DNA from: a virus
Direction: 5' to 3' (one strand)
IMG/VR virus record: IMGVR_UViG_3300017991_000337
Span: 1 to 28,087 of that record
Length of the DNA stretch: 28,087 nucleotides
Below the pieces are notes generated by a model. That model was not told where the DNA came from and did not search any database. It saw nothing but the letters and a program-made list of their open reading frames with translations. The first letter of the stretch is position 1, and the number at the start of each line of letters is the position of its first letter. Position numbers and translations under genes: made by a program. Below, one piece after another: positions 21,662 through 28,087 of the stretch.

Positions 21662-22816
21662 CTATGCATATTTCTCCTGCAATTCGGCGACCGTCAAAGG
21701 GCGGCCGCGTTGGTTTACTAAATCTGTGAATGTAATTTTATTCTCTTGCCACAACTCGTACTTCGTCGGCCCGAGCTTTTCAAGCTGGACGCTCTTGGGC
21801 TTCGACCGCAGCCACGCTTCGTAGGAAGTGCCTGCCGCTACTTGGCCGTCCATGCTCGCGCGGGTGGTCGGCTCGATCTCCAGAATCTTATTATGTTTGC
21901 CGGGCGGAAGCTGTTTCCGTCTCAAACTCTCCCAACTTTTCAAATATGGAATCAGGAAAGTCCGGCAATTCCAGTGCCAAGGCGGCGCCCCTGGAAAGCT
22001 TTCCGTCGTTCCGGAAATAGGCTTCCCGGTTTCCAAATCCCAAACGGCGGAGGAACGGCCAATGCAAATCGTAGTCGTTCTAAGATCAAGAGTAACGACC
22101 GCCTGAACGCCCTGAACGATATCGGAGTTTTGCCGGAGAGTCTCAAGGTTCGCCTCGTTTGAAACCGCCTGAACGCTCGATCTCACGAGAGCTTCGGCCT
22201 GCCGCGTTCCGGTCTCCATGATGCCGCCGGCAAACTCGACATAGACTTTGCGCTTGCCGTTCAGCCAGTAGACCTCCCGTTTTCCGGTGGCCGTTCCGCG
22301 AACCCGCTGAACCAATTGGGCGTTCGTTTCTCCCTGCAAAACGCCCTGCCTTATTTGATCCTCGAACTTTCTAAGTAGATTCGATTCTTGGCGGCTCCAC
22401 CAATCGCCGGACGGGGCGCCCTCGATCAACGTATCGGACATCAAAGCGGAAATCCGCTCCGGCGTCAACGTAACGGAGGCGATATCGACGCCGAGCGCGC
22501 TGTTCAGAGTCGAAACCGTAAATCCGGCTTGCTCCCGAACTAACGGCCTAATCTCTCTGTTCGCGGCGCTCCGGGCGGCGGAATAAGCTTCGCGTATTGT
22601 GACTTTCACATATGCGAGAAGTTTTTCCAGCCGTCTCCGACGCCAACTCGGAGCGGCGGGTTCGGTCGGCGATATATCCCGGATTTGCCGTTCAAGTTCA
22701 GTTTGAAGCTCCCGGAGATACCCGAGCGACCGTTGACGGACGCTCTCTTTGAGCCGCTCCAGGTCGGCCGCTCTGGAAATATATTTGTCTTCTAACGCAT
22801 CGGCGATGTTGGCCAT
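21662..22816 (-). CDS. Minor head / head morphogenesis protein, MuF-like
   Basis: This 384-residue protein has a helical N-terminus (1-230) and a C-terminal MuF domain with T-L-D-x-R-T-T-T-I-C (242-251), a G-x-P-I-S-G turn, F-P-G-A-P-P-W-H-W-N-C-R (274-285) and I-P-Y. MuF proteins sit inside the head near the portal and can be ejected. No toxin domain is fused to this one. Its ATG overlaps the methyltransferase stop as TAATG, so it is coupled to that gene. Confidence 0.88.
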   Translation of the reverse strand: MANIADALEDKYISRAADLERLKESVRQRSLGYLRELQTELERQIRDISPTEPAAPSWRRRRLEKLLAYVKVTIREAYSAARSAANREIRPLVREQAGFTVSTLNSALGVDIASVTLTPERISALMSDTLIEGAPSGDWWSRQESNLLRKFEDQIRQGVLQGETNAQLVQRVRGTATGKREVYWLNGKRKVYVEFAGGIMETGTRQAEALVRSSVQAVSNEANLETLRQNSDIVQGVQAVVTLDLRTTTICIGRSSAVWDLETGKPISGTTESFPGAPPWHWNCRTFLIPYLKSWESLRRKQLPPGKHNKILEIEPTTRASMDGQVAAGTSYEAWLRSKPKSVQLEKLGPTKYELWQENKITFTDLVNQRGRPLTVAELQEKYA

Positions 22817-24447
22817 TATGTTTTAAACTCCCTAGCCGCCGATATTCTAGCGGCGGCTATTTCGCAATTATGCGGGTCGCGTTCGATGGCGACCCAATTC
22901 AGCCCGAGCCGCTCGCAAGCTATCGCGGTCGTCCCGCTTCCGGCAAACGGATCGAGAATTATAGTTCCGCGGGGATAGCTCACCAAACGGCAAAGATGTT
23001 CCATCAACTTCAGAGGCTTCACGGTCGGATGGTTGTTCCTTAGCAACGGGTTTCTTTCGTTGCCGCTTCCAGTTTTAAAATTGGATTGCAGACCACCAAT
23101 TTTATCGGCGTTAGTCATGGCGGCTTCCGGTATCTTCCCGCATCCAATATTGCGCTCGGAACGTGAAGCTTTGGCGACGTAGAAGAAACGCGAAGCTCCG
23201 CCGGAGTCTTGGTGCCCGCTAGTAGATTTACCGCCCATCGCGCCCACCATACTCCCGCTTTTATGCGGATTATTTTCTCTAATATTAGCACGGCTCCTAC
23301 TAAACCCGCTCTGAGCGTCCAGCATTTCCGCCGCTACCTCGTCGAGAATGATATTCGCTGGAAAGCGGCCTAGTGGCTGTCTGTAATCATCAGGGTTTAA
23401 ATTTGTATGTTTGCCGTAGCAATTGGCATCTTGTCGGCTACTTCCAGAATACTGGCCGCCTCTCAGATTATCTTCCGTCACTATCCTGCAACCATCAATA
23501 TTCATCCCCGCCACGCCATGCTCAAGGGCGTTTTTGGCGTAGCTTCCGGCGTTGGCTTTCATGGCTAGGATTATCGGCTCGTAGGCCGGTTTAAGGTGGG
23601 TCTTCCATCCGTCCCAGACTTCCGCTTCGGGCGTTGCGGGTTTGGTTATATCGAGTAGACGGTCGGCTCCTGAAATAATCGGGCATGCGCCTTTACCTAT
23701 CCCGGCCCCATTTTTAGTTTGCGCCACCACTTCGCGTTTTTTAAAATTTTCACTCTCTACAGTTCTTTCATTTACTAAACCCTCCACCCATTCAGGAATG
23801 TCGCATAAAATGAACGGTTTTAACAAATTGAAATATTCTTGCGTCGGTATAGCAGGTTGTTTCCCGTTCGGCGGAATATCCGTCCAGTGTCTCGCCATAT
23901 CGGATGTACCGCAAATTTGATCAATCGTGGCCTTAGATAATGCACAATTTTCAACAAACCATTTTGTAAATCGATAGCTCCGGCGCATTCGCTCTTCCGC
24001 AGCGTCCTGTTTATCAATCTGCTTACTCACATCCGTCGCTTTAGGGAATCCCGAACCATACAGCCACACCAAAGTATCTTTGAGCTGAAACCCGGCGTCC
24101 TCTACGTTGACGGCCATTCGATGCTGCGTCCGGCTCCCGGCGAAAATCAGAGCGTGCGCTCCGGGTCTTAAAACCCTCAAAGCCTCTCTCCAAAAACCGA
24201 CGCTAGGAACCGAGTAGTCCCAGGCTTTATTCATGAACTTCAACCCATATGGCGGGTCAGTGACTATCGACGTAAAGAAAGATGGCGGAAAGTTCTTCAA
24301 AACCTCTTCGCTGCCGCCGCGATAAAGCGCCCCGTATCGGGCTTGTAGAAACGGTTTAATCATTCGTAAAGTTTGATTCTGCATAGGTTCGGGCGCGAAG
24401 TCGGTAGGCAGATTGGGGTAAGGAAAAACTTCAAAAATTCCTCCCAT
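22816..24447 (-). CDS. Site-specific DNA methyltransferase (beta class, DPPY)
   Basis: This 543-residue protein has motif IV DPPY at 64-67 and motif I (SAM binding) DPFAGSGTT at 499-507, the motif order of beta-class N6-adenine or N4-cytosine methyltransferases. The catalytic motif is intact. An insertion at about 145-245 carries a helix-turn-helix-like segment (LSKATIDQICGTSDMARHW) and a PTxEYFxLL motif, seen in several phage methyltransferases and probably part of target recognition. No partner endonuclease is present. It sits between portal and MuF genes, so it is made late and could methylate phage DNA before packaging, as protection against host restriction. GGAG lies 6 nt before the ATG. 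Confidence 0.9.
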   Translation of the reverse strand: MGGIFEVFPYPNLPTDFAPEPMQNQTLRMIKPFLQARYGALYRGGSEEVLKNFPPSFFTSIVTDPPYGLKFMNKAWDYSVPSVGFWREALRVLRPGAHALIFAGSRTQHRMAVNVEDAGFQLKDTLVWLYGSGFPKATDVSKQIDKQDAAEERMRRSYRFTKWFVENCALSKATIDQICGTSDMARHWTDIPPNGKQPAIPTQEYFNLLKPFILCDIPEWVEGLVNERTVESENFKKREVVAQTKNGAGIGKGACPIISGADRLLDITKPATPEAEVWDGWKTHLKPAYEPIILAMKANAGSYAKNALEHGVAGMNIDGCRIVTEDNLRGGQYSGSSRQDANCYGKHTNLNPDDYRQPLGRFPANIILDEVAAEMLDAQSGFSRSRANIRENNPHKSGSMVGAMGGKSTSGHQDSGGASRFFYVAKASRSERNIGCGKIPEAAMTNADKIGGLQSNFKTGSGNERNPLLRNNHPTVKPLKLMEHLCRLVSYPRGTIILDPFAGSGTTAIACERLGLNWVAIERDPHNCEIAAARISAAREFKT

Positions 24448-24476
24448 ACCAACTCCGCAAATATTAAACAGGTTTT

Positions 24477-24506
24477 ATAGTTTCAAAAAACTGTAAATTC
24501 TGTCAA
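24477..24506 (-). promoter_or_regulatory. Weak promoter-like element before the methyltransferase
   Basis: TTGACA (24506-24501) overlaps the portal stop codon. An 18-bp spacer leads to a poor -10 (AACTAT). The segment GTTTTTTGAAA is identical to that in the coat promoter candidate (+ strand TTTCAAAAAAC at 20881 and 24481). The -10 is weak, so this is a candidate only. Confidence 0.4.
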
Positions 24507-25837
24507 GCCCCAAATTCGTCGCCGCGCCGCGCTTCGATTAGCGCGAGTTCGTCGTCGAGCGTTCTGCTTTCAGGCACAAGCTCCCAAGCTTTCAAATTCT
24601 CGAACCAAGTATTGTAGCTAACGCCGCCGCCCTGGAGAGCCGCGAACATAGTCGCCACAAGCTGCGGATCGGCTACGGTGGCGGCGTAGTCTCTGTTAAG
24701 CTCAAGGCCGTAGCTCTCCCAATCCGGCCGGAGCCTCCACTCCGCGCAAATTTGAAAAGCCCGGCTTACGCCTTCATCGCCGCTTCTAGCTATTTCGGAC
24801 AAAACGGACTGCTCGCCGGCGTAGCGCAAACGGTAGGTATCTGCCGCTTCCGCTGCCTTCTTTTGGCCTTCAAGCAGCCTGGCTCCTAAAACCGCCATCA
24901 TTTTTTCCTTTTCGCTTAGAGCGTTTTCCAACGCCCCCAAGCCCTGGCCTGTAAACTCCAGAAATCCAGCTTTAGCGTTTTCATTGTCCGTTACCCACGC
25001 CACGGCGCCGATTTCCAGCGATTCGCCCTCCGAGAGGTCGAATCCCGCCGCCCAGGGAGTAGGGAACCCGACGAAATGCCGCCCGTTCTCCAAGTCGGCG
25101 GAGCTTTTATAGTGCGATAGATTAACGTTGACTAAATCGAGCAGCGGCGGTTTAACGACGTGAAACCCGACGCCGCCGACTGCGTTAATGCAGACGAACG
25201 GGATGTGATCTAGATTCGAACCGTTTCGGACTGGAGCCGTCACGGACTGCAAGATGAATTCATCCTTGTCGTGCAGATAGAGTTCTTGAACGTACCCGCC
25301 GTTCTCCAACCGCAAAACTCTATAGAAAACTCTCTCTTCGACGACGAAAACGTCGTTGGGCTTCGGCGTCAGCCGGCATTCCCGCAAAACGACCAAAACA
25401 GGATTTCCATCCGAATCCGTCCGCCAATTGATTATATCCTCCGTGAAATACAGAGATAAAACTGGGTCGCCTCCGTCCACCGGGGCGTCAACTAAAACCC
25501 CGGCGCGGCCTACGGAAATCAGCTCCATGGTGATTTTTCTAACAAAATCGGAAGTTGTTCCCTGGGAGCTAAAACCGCCGACGGAATCTCTATCGGGCGA
25601 CATTTGGGCCGGCTTGCGGAATAAAAAACCCTGGAGAGCCGCGGAGGTTCTACCTACGGCGTTAAAAAACATAGCGCGATCCAAATATGCCGCATACCGA
25701 CCTGGATCGCCCGGCAATGGTTTTAAATACAAACTTTTGGCCGCTTTTACGGCCTCCTCGCCCTCAATGCAGTCGCGGCACTTTTTCCACAAGGGCGCGG
25801 CTTTGTCGTATTCCGGGTGCGTAGCGTTGATTTTCAT
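24503..25837 (-). CDS. Portal protein (DUF4055-like)
   Basis: From the ATG at 25837 the protein has 444 residues. Its N-terminus, with H-P-E-Y (7-10), P-L-W-K-K-C-R-D-x-I-E-G (15-26), Y-L-D-R-A-M-F-F-N-A-V-G-R-T (51-64) and F-L-F-R-K-P (71-76), is typical of DUF4055 portals. The portal forms the dodecameric ring where DNA enters and the neck attaches. A TTG 18 bp upstream is in frame, but it overlaps the terminase end, and GGAGGG 10 nt before the ATG supports the later start. It follows the large terminase by 4 bp. Length is near the usual 430-480. Confidence 0.85.
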   Translation of the reverse strand: MKINATHPEYDKAAPLWKKCRDCIEGEEAVKAAKSLYLKPLPGDPGRYAAYLDRAMFFNAVGRTSAALQGFLFRKPAQMSPDRDSVGGFSSQGTTSDFVRKITMELISVGRAGVLVDAPVDGGDPVLSLYFTEDIINWRTDSDGNPVLVVLRECRLTPKPNDVFVVEERVFYRVLRLENGGYVQELYLHDKDEFILQSVTAPVRNGSNLDHIPFVCINAVGGVGFHVVKPPLLDLVNVNLSHYKSSADLENGRHFVGFPTPWAAGFDLSEGESLEIGAVAWVTDNENAKAGFLEFTGQGLGALENALSEKEKMMAVLGARLLEGQKKAAEAADTYRLRYAGEQSVLSEIARSGDEGVSRAFQICAEWRLRPDWESYGLELNRDYAATVADPQLVATMFAALQGGGVSYNTWFENLKAWELVPESRTLDDELALIEARRGDEFGA

Positions 25838-25841
25838 AGTT

Positions 25842-27248
25842 TTAAATCCCTCCAATTGGAACTTTGTTCAATCTACTATCTTTGAATGTGATCATGTAGC
25901 GGGTTTCATCCCCGACGTGATCCTCGGCTTTCGTGTCGACGTCGTCGGGATTGGCTTTATCCCTCGGCAACGCCGGAACGGTTCTTATAAATTGGGTGCA
26001 TGTGTTGAAAATGAATATGCCGGGATTTTCCATAGGAAATGCTAAGGATGCGGAAAATAGATCATGGAGCTTTCTCCAACCCGCGATTCTTGAGCCCGGC
26101 GATTTGTTCGCTTTTTTCCAAATGATGTTGAACGGCCGGTAAATGTCGGATATCGCGGAACCCCGGTTCAGCTTGTCGAAAATCGAAGAGTCCGCCGGGC
26201 CTGGGAGAACTTTCCAGCCGGCTAGTTTCTCAAAATCCCTAATCCGTTTGGCGATCTCCATATCCGAGGCGTTCGTTCCCTTATTCGGCGTTTTGCCGTC
26301 CCATCCGTAAAGTTCGGCAATCCTGAAATAGGTTCCGGGCGCGAAAGATCGCCCGGCGGCGTCCGTGCCGTCCGAAATCGCCCACCAACCGACGGAGTAC
26401 GGTTTAGACGATCCCCAATCGAACGCGCGGTGAATTCTCCAGGACGACGGAATTTTAAACGGCTCTATGACGTGCTTATCCCGGCTCCAAACGTCGTCGA
26501 ACATACCCCCCGCGACGACGTCCCAATCGCCGTTGAGCCATGCGTCCAACAACCATTTCTTGCCGCCCGCGGCCAACGCCACGTTTTTCCAGTAATTAGG
26601 ATCATTTCGCTGTAGAATCAAATTATCTTTAAGTCGCGCGGGAATGAAAATTCGACGCACCGTTTCATTTTCGAATCCTTCGACCTCCAACGGTGCGTCG
26701 AACGGTTTCAATGGTGGGGCCGGGTCGATGTAACGCGCTTTAAGCCAGTTATGGCCGACGCCCCCAGGGTTAGCCGTCATTAAAAAACGGCCAACCACAC
26801 CATGCGCGCTTCTTACCGTAGCCCTAAGCAAGTCCGGAACTTCAGCCGTGGGATAGTTTCCGGCCTCCTCAATGTTGACCCATGTGTTATTTTCACCCTG
26901 GTGGGCTTCAGCGTCCTTGAGCGTTCTCAAATGCCTAAACCGTAACGTTCCTCCCCCATAGAACCTGAACATCGCTTTTTGCTCATACCAAACCCCTATA
27001 TCACGATAGAGGCTTCTGGAGCGCTCTATAGCCTCGTAAAGCTCGGGGTAAGTCGGGCGGACGAAAAGGCCGTTGGCGTACTCGCCATACCGCAACAAAT
27101 GATAGACCCAATCCCCGAGCACACCGTCCGTTTTGCCGCCGCCCCTCGCGCCTCCGAAAAGAATATCCTCGGCGACATGGCAGCGAACCAAGATGGTTTG
27201 CGGGCCTTTTTGCGGCGCCCAAACGCAGGCGGGCGGGTTTCTACTCAT
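25842..27248 (-). CDS. terL: Terminase large subunit
   Basis: This 468-residue packaging motor has an N-terminal ATPase with Walker A GGARGGGKT (32-40), Walker B WVNIEE (123-128) and coupling motif TANPGG (158-163), then a C-terminal RNase H-like nuclease with D277 in RAFDWG, D352 in PADSS and D443/D447 near the end. All key residues are present. It overlaps the small subunit by 8 bp. Together with the portal it drives DNA into the head and cuts the concatemer. Type of ends (cos or pac) cannot be read from this gene alone. Confidence 0.95.
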   Translation of the reverse strand: MSRNPPACVWAPQKGPQTILVRCHVAEDILFGGARGGGKTDGVLGDWVYHLLRYGEYANGLFVRPTYPELYEAIERSRSLYRDIGVWYEQKAMFRFYGGGTLRFRHLRTLKDAEAHQGENNTWVNIEEAGNYPTAEVPDLLRATVRSAHGVVGRFLMTANPGGVGHNWLKARYIDPAPPLKPFDAPLEVEGFENETVRRIFIPARLKDNLILQRNDPNYWKNVALAAGGKKWLLDAWLNGDWDVVAGGMFDDVWSRDKHVIEPFKIPSSWRIHRAFDWGSSKPYSVGWWAISDGTDAAGRSFAPGTYFRIAELYGWDGKTPNKGTNASDMEIAKRIRDFEKLAGWKVLPGPADSSIFDKLNRGSAISDIYRPFNIIWKKANKSPGSRIAGWRKLHDLFSASLAFPMENPGIFIFNTCTQFIRTVPALPRDKANPDDVDTKAEDHVGDETRYMITFKDSRLNKVPIGGI

Positions 27249-27873
27249 TGGAAATTTGTTCGTCTACAAGTTTTTCAAAATCGTCGTCGTCGTTCACGGG
27301 GGGTTGCTCCGGTATCTCGGTTCGAAGCGTCCTGTCGTTCAAATTCAAGGTGTCGACCTTGCCCCACCGCTTAGGTTGTCTGCGGGAGAGCCAAGTTTCG
27401 GCGGCTCTAACGTCGGCGGCTAGTGTCTTTCGAACTTTAACGATCTGAATTTTACCATCGACGACCATCGCCTTTTCTTCAGTGACGCGCGTTCCGCCGA
27501 GCGCCCTTTTATAGAGCGCCCTGGCGATTTTACCGTCGGCTGGATCGCGACCTTCGCCAATTGCGTCTGAAAATTTCGAGTTGGAGCGCTTCCACTCGTA
27601 GAAGGTCGCCTTCGATATTTCAAGCGTAGTGTATATCTCTTCGTCGTTCAAGCCCAATAGCGAAAGATTTCGCGCCAATTTCACAAGAGCCGGGGTGAGC
27701 TTCGGCGGCCGTCCGGCTTTTGAATCGGGTTTGTTCTTTCCGCGGCGCGGAGGAAGCCCCCGCCTCGATATTTCCTTCCTGAGATAGCTTAAACCCACGC
27801 CGAAATGATCGGCTATGTCCTTCAATTTAGCCCCGCTTGCGTAAAGTTCCTCTAGACCGATAAAATTAACCAT
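27241..27873 (-). CDS. terS: Terminase small subunit
   Basis: This 210-residue protein has two helix-turn-helix-like segments: GAKLKDIADHFGVGLSYLRK (14-33) and, after a GRPPKLTPALV linker, an NDEEIYTTLEISKATFYEWKR segment (split at residues 76 and 90). The rest forms the oligomerisation region, with an acidic C-terminus (PPVNDDDDFEKLVDEQ) that may contact the large subunit. It recognises the packaging site, which often lies near its own gene. The sequence just upstream has repeated motifs that fit this. No good Shine-Dalgarno sequence precedes the ATG. Confidence 0.9.
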   Translation of the reverse strand: MVNFIGLEELYASGAKLKDIADHFGVGLSYLRKEISRRGLPPRRGKNKPDSKAGRPPKLTPALVKLARNLSLLGLNDEEIYTTLEISKATFYEWKRSNSKFSDAIGEGRDPADGKIARALYKRALGGTRVTEEKAMVVDGKIQIVKVRKTLAADVRAAETWLSRRQPKRWGKVDTLNLNDRTLRTEIPEQPPVNDDDDFEKLVDEQISNE

Positions 27874-27903
27874 AATTTAACAACATTAAACTAAATTTAC
27901 AAA

Positions 27904-27987
27904 TCCCCGCAACTTCCACAATGAAAAATAAGTCGCGGAGGGTATTACCCTAATATATTTCAGTATCTTACCGGCACCTCCGCAACT
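27904..27987. repeat. Three copies of an 11-bp motif (YCYCCGCRACT)
   Basis: TCCCCGCAACT (27904-27914, plus), CCTCCGCGACT (27941-27931, minus) and CCTCCGCAACT (27977-27987, plus). The second and third form an inverted pair with one mismatch. Spacing and mixed orientation resemble binding sites for a protein such as the small terminase or a regulator. Confidence 0.55.
27939..27951. repeat. 13-bp palindrome between iteron copies 2 and 3
   Basis: AGGGTATTACCCT is a perfect dyad around the T at 27945 and overlaps the end of the minus-oriented 11-bp motif. It could be an operator for a dimeric protein. Confidence 0.5.
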
Positions 27988-28046
27988 ACCGCCACTTTTT
28001 ACTCTCCCCCTACCTTTTTACCCCTCCTTTACTTCCTCTATCTCTA

Positions 28047-28070
28047 TATACTACTACTACTACTAGTATA
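28047..28070. repeat. CTA triplet repeat with inverted ends
   Basis: Five CTA units (28051-28065) are flanked by TATACTA and TAGTATA, which are inverted copies. On neither strand is there a U-run after the structure, so it is not an intrinsic terminator. Confidence 0.5.
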
Positions 28071-28087
28071 AAAAAGTAATGGTAGTA

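Larger units (their letters stand above)
27874..28087 (-). other. Non-coding region upstream of the small terminase; packaging or leader candidate
   Basis: No convincing gene is present in these 214 bp. The region contains three copies of an 11-bp motif, a 13-bp palindrome, a 74-nt stretch lacking G on the plus strand (27992-28065) and a triplet repeat with inverted ends. No TTGACA-type promoter facing the small terminase is visible, so the late promoter probably lies beyond the right edge or uses another class. Confidence 0.55.

Noticed and set aside
22816-24447. Complete restriction-modification system
   Set aside because: Only the methyltransferase is present. Flanking genes are portal and MuF, and no endonuclease motif was found.
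25838-25855. TTG start for the portal at 25855
   Set aside because: It overlaps the terminase end, while GGAGGG lies at usable distance before the ATG at 25837 and the family N-terminus fits that start.
27957-27999. Small GTG-start frame of 11 codons in the region upstream of the small terminase
   Set aside because: It is too short, with no conserved pattern. The purine-rich sequence before it gives Shine-Dalgarno-like matches by composition alone.
28047-28070. CTA repeat as part of a CRISPR array or terminator
   Set aside because: The unit is only 3 bp with no spacers, and no U-run follows on either strand.

Overview
This window is late-region DNA of a tailed double-stranded DNA phage or prophage with a lambda-type long flexible (siphovirus) tail. 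The minus strand, read from right to left, carries an almost uninterrupted virion programme: small and large terminase, portal (DUF4055-like), a DNA methyltransferase, MuF-like minor head protein, scaffold, P22-like coat protein, head-tail connectors, two beta-rich accessory virion genes, lambda Z-like and U-like proteins, tail tube protein, G/GT frameshift chaperones, tape measure, lambda M-, L-, K-like tail-tip proteins, an I-J fusion tip protein and a six-repeat Asp-box tail fibre. The last gene runs off the left edge. The lambda M/L/K/I/J tip set and sigma70-like promoters (TTGACA and TATAAT-like boxes) point to a Gram-negative, probably proteobacterial, host, but nothing fixes the genus. 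No integrase, repressor, replication, lysis, tRNA or CRISPR gene was seen.

The remarkable part is 5.7-11.0 kb. In lambda the genes H-M-L-K-I-J are contiguous. Here every junction (tape measure/M, M/L, L/K, K/J) is interrupted by an island of small genes on the opposite (plus) strand: island D (10532-10963), C (9800-10172), B (7094-8962) and A (5866-6276). Islands A, B and C start with copies of one promoter-leader cassette (AT-rich upstream box, TTGACAGTA, a -10 box about 17 bp on, a conserved AACCTAAA leader, then the RBS). Three of the four islands end with a stop codon that overlaps or lies within 2 bp of the stop of the convergent tail gene. No strong terminator was seen, so plus-strand transcripts could run antisense into tail genes.

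The major virion genes show their own control. The coat gene has a minus-strand promoter candidate at the end of the scaffold gene, a leader with two hairpin/U-run structures, and a good intrinsic terminator after its stop. The tail tube gene is followed by a 10-bp GC-rich inverted repeat enclosing an AT-rich hairpin. Tail chaperone synthesis uses a -1 frameshift at a run of seven G. A beta domain with a G-F-[TS]-N-A-x-N-N-G core occurs once in the tail tube protein and twice in the tip protein, at places where lambda J has only short loops.

The rightmost 214 bp, upstream of the small terminase, is non-coding. It holds three copies of an 11-bp motif, a 13-bp palindrome, a 74-nt stretch without G on the plus strand and a CTA triplet repeat, which makes it a candidate packaging or late-leader control site.
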